Shown here: one piece after another, positions 63,732 to 64,000 of the stretch
Position numbering within the stretch: position 1 is the stretch's first letter
Layout of the letters: the number at the start of each line of letters is the position of its first letter
Assembly (NCBI RefSeq): GCF_036946495.1
Contig: NZ_JAQIIX010000001.1
Location: 744,001 to 808,000, forward strand
Direction of reading: 5' to 3'
Length of the DNA stretch: 64,000 nucleotides
Source: Mycolicibacterium neoaurum
Lineage (GTDB): Bacteria > Actinomycetota > Actinomycetes > Mycobacteriales > Mycobacteriaceae
Program-made: the position numbers and the translations under genes
Notes under the pieces: generated by a model
Seen by the model: only the letters and a program-made list of their open reading frames with translations
Databases searched by the model: none
What the model was told of the DNA's origin: nothing

Positions 63732-64000
63732 TCAGCCCAGCAGCGACCAGCGGTGCAGCGCCGACCGTGCGGTGTCATCGCCGGCCTCGATGACGAGGGC
63801 GTCCGCGGCAGACCACACGGCGTGGGCGGTGGCCCGCACGATACTGAGCTCGTCGGCCGTCTCGATGCCGGTGGACCGTACCGTCGCAGCGGAGCCGTCG
63901 ATATCGATCCGCCAGGCCGGATGTCCCGCGATACGCAGGTCGTCGGCTGCGGTGTGCAGCGAGCGCAGATCTTCGGCGAGGAAGTCCGGTCGGCTACCGG
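63732..64000 (-). CDS. HAD-IIA-family phosphatase, C-terminal end (partial, Rv1692-like)
   Basis: The frame enters from the right edge and stops at 63732. About 88 residues are visible: SRPDFLAEDLRSLH, then GSAATVRSTGIETADELSIVRATAHAVWSAAD and DTARSALHRWSLLG. The position next to the tlyA block and the RPDFLAEDL segment correspond to the end of M. tuberculosis Rv1692, a glycerol-3-phosphate phosphatase; the catalytic part is outside the window. Confidence 0.7.
   Translation of the reverse strand, partial: GSRPDFLAEDLRSLHTAADDLRIAGHPAWRIDIDGSAATVRSTGIETADELSIVRATAHAVWSAADALVIEAGDDTARSALHRWSLLG

Overview
The window is high-GC actinobacterial DNA and almost certainly comes from a Mycobacterium (Mycolicibacterium-type environmental species). 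The evidence is a complete yrbEAB-mceABCDEF lipid-import operon, an mmpS-mmpL exporter operon with small secreted partners, mycobacterial-only families (Rv0455c-like, DUF732), and the block tlyA-nadK-recN ... steA-steB-pyrG-nudix-xerD ... parA-scpA-scpB-rluB-cmk-der in the order known from M. tuberculosis (Rv1692 to Rv1713). GTGA/ATGA stop-start overlaps are pervasive.

Region 1 (1-21457) is a large catabolic cluster of about 21 genes in three main transcription units. It encodes a Rieske ring-hydroxylating oxygenase (alpha and beta), two acyl-CoA ligases, an acyl-CoA dehydrogenase, four crotonases (one fused to a SnoaL domain), a MaoC hydratase, four SDR dehydrogenases, two thiolases, an HMG-CoA-synthase-like/DUF35 fusion, a CitE-type CoA lyase, a phytoene-desaturase-like flavoprotein and an MBL-fold hydrolase. 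The logic is oxygenation, CoA activation, beta-oxidation and C-C cleavage of an unidentified hydrophobic ring-containing acid. No regulator lies inside, but two divergent promoters share a CTAAC-N17-GTTAR operator.

Region 2 (21475-39072) is lipid traffic: the mce operon, a SnoaL-like protein, a double-hotdog hydratase, a TetR regulator, and the translationally coupled operon mmpS-mmpL-DUF732-Rv0455c-like. The mce, hydratase and mmpS upstream regions share a CTAAA/TTTAG-N5-6-CGCCTA-N1-2-CAA element, which suggests one regulon, possibly under the local TetR.

Region 3 (39270-43298) looks like a small decayed genomic island: a higBA toxin-antitoxin pair, an unusual 867-residue membrane protein combining DUF4236, transmembrane helices, a DEDDh-type exonuclease and a BRCT-like end, then a broken tyrosine integrase beside the 3' end of tRNA-Pro(GGG).

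Region 4 (43397-46925) carries an iron-sulfur cryptochrome/photolyase, two TauE/SafE permeases with a 37-codon Cys-containing upstream ORF between them, and three 34-bp repeats that run into the end of der. Region 5 (46908-64000) is the conserved housekeeping block. It is interrupted, relative to M. tuberculosis, by a CGNR regulator / VOC / PPOX module at 58028-59997 with a compact divergent promoter. All assignments come from reading the sequence; no database search was run.
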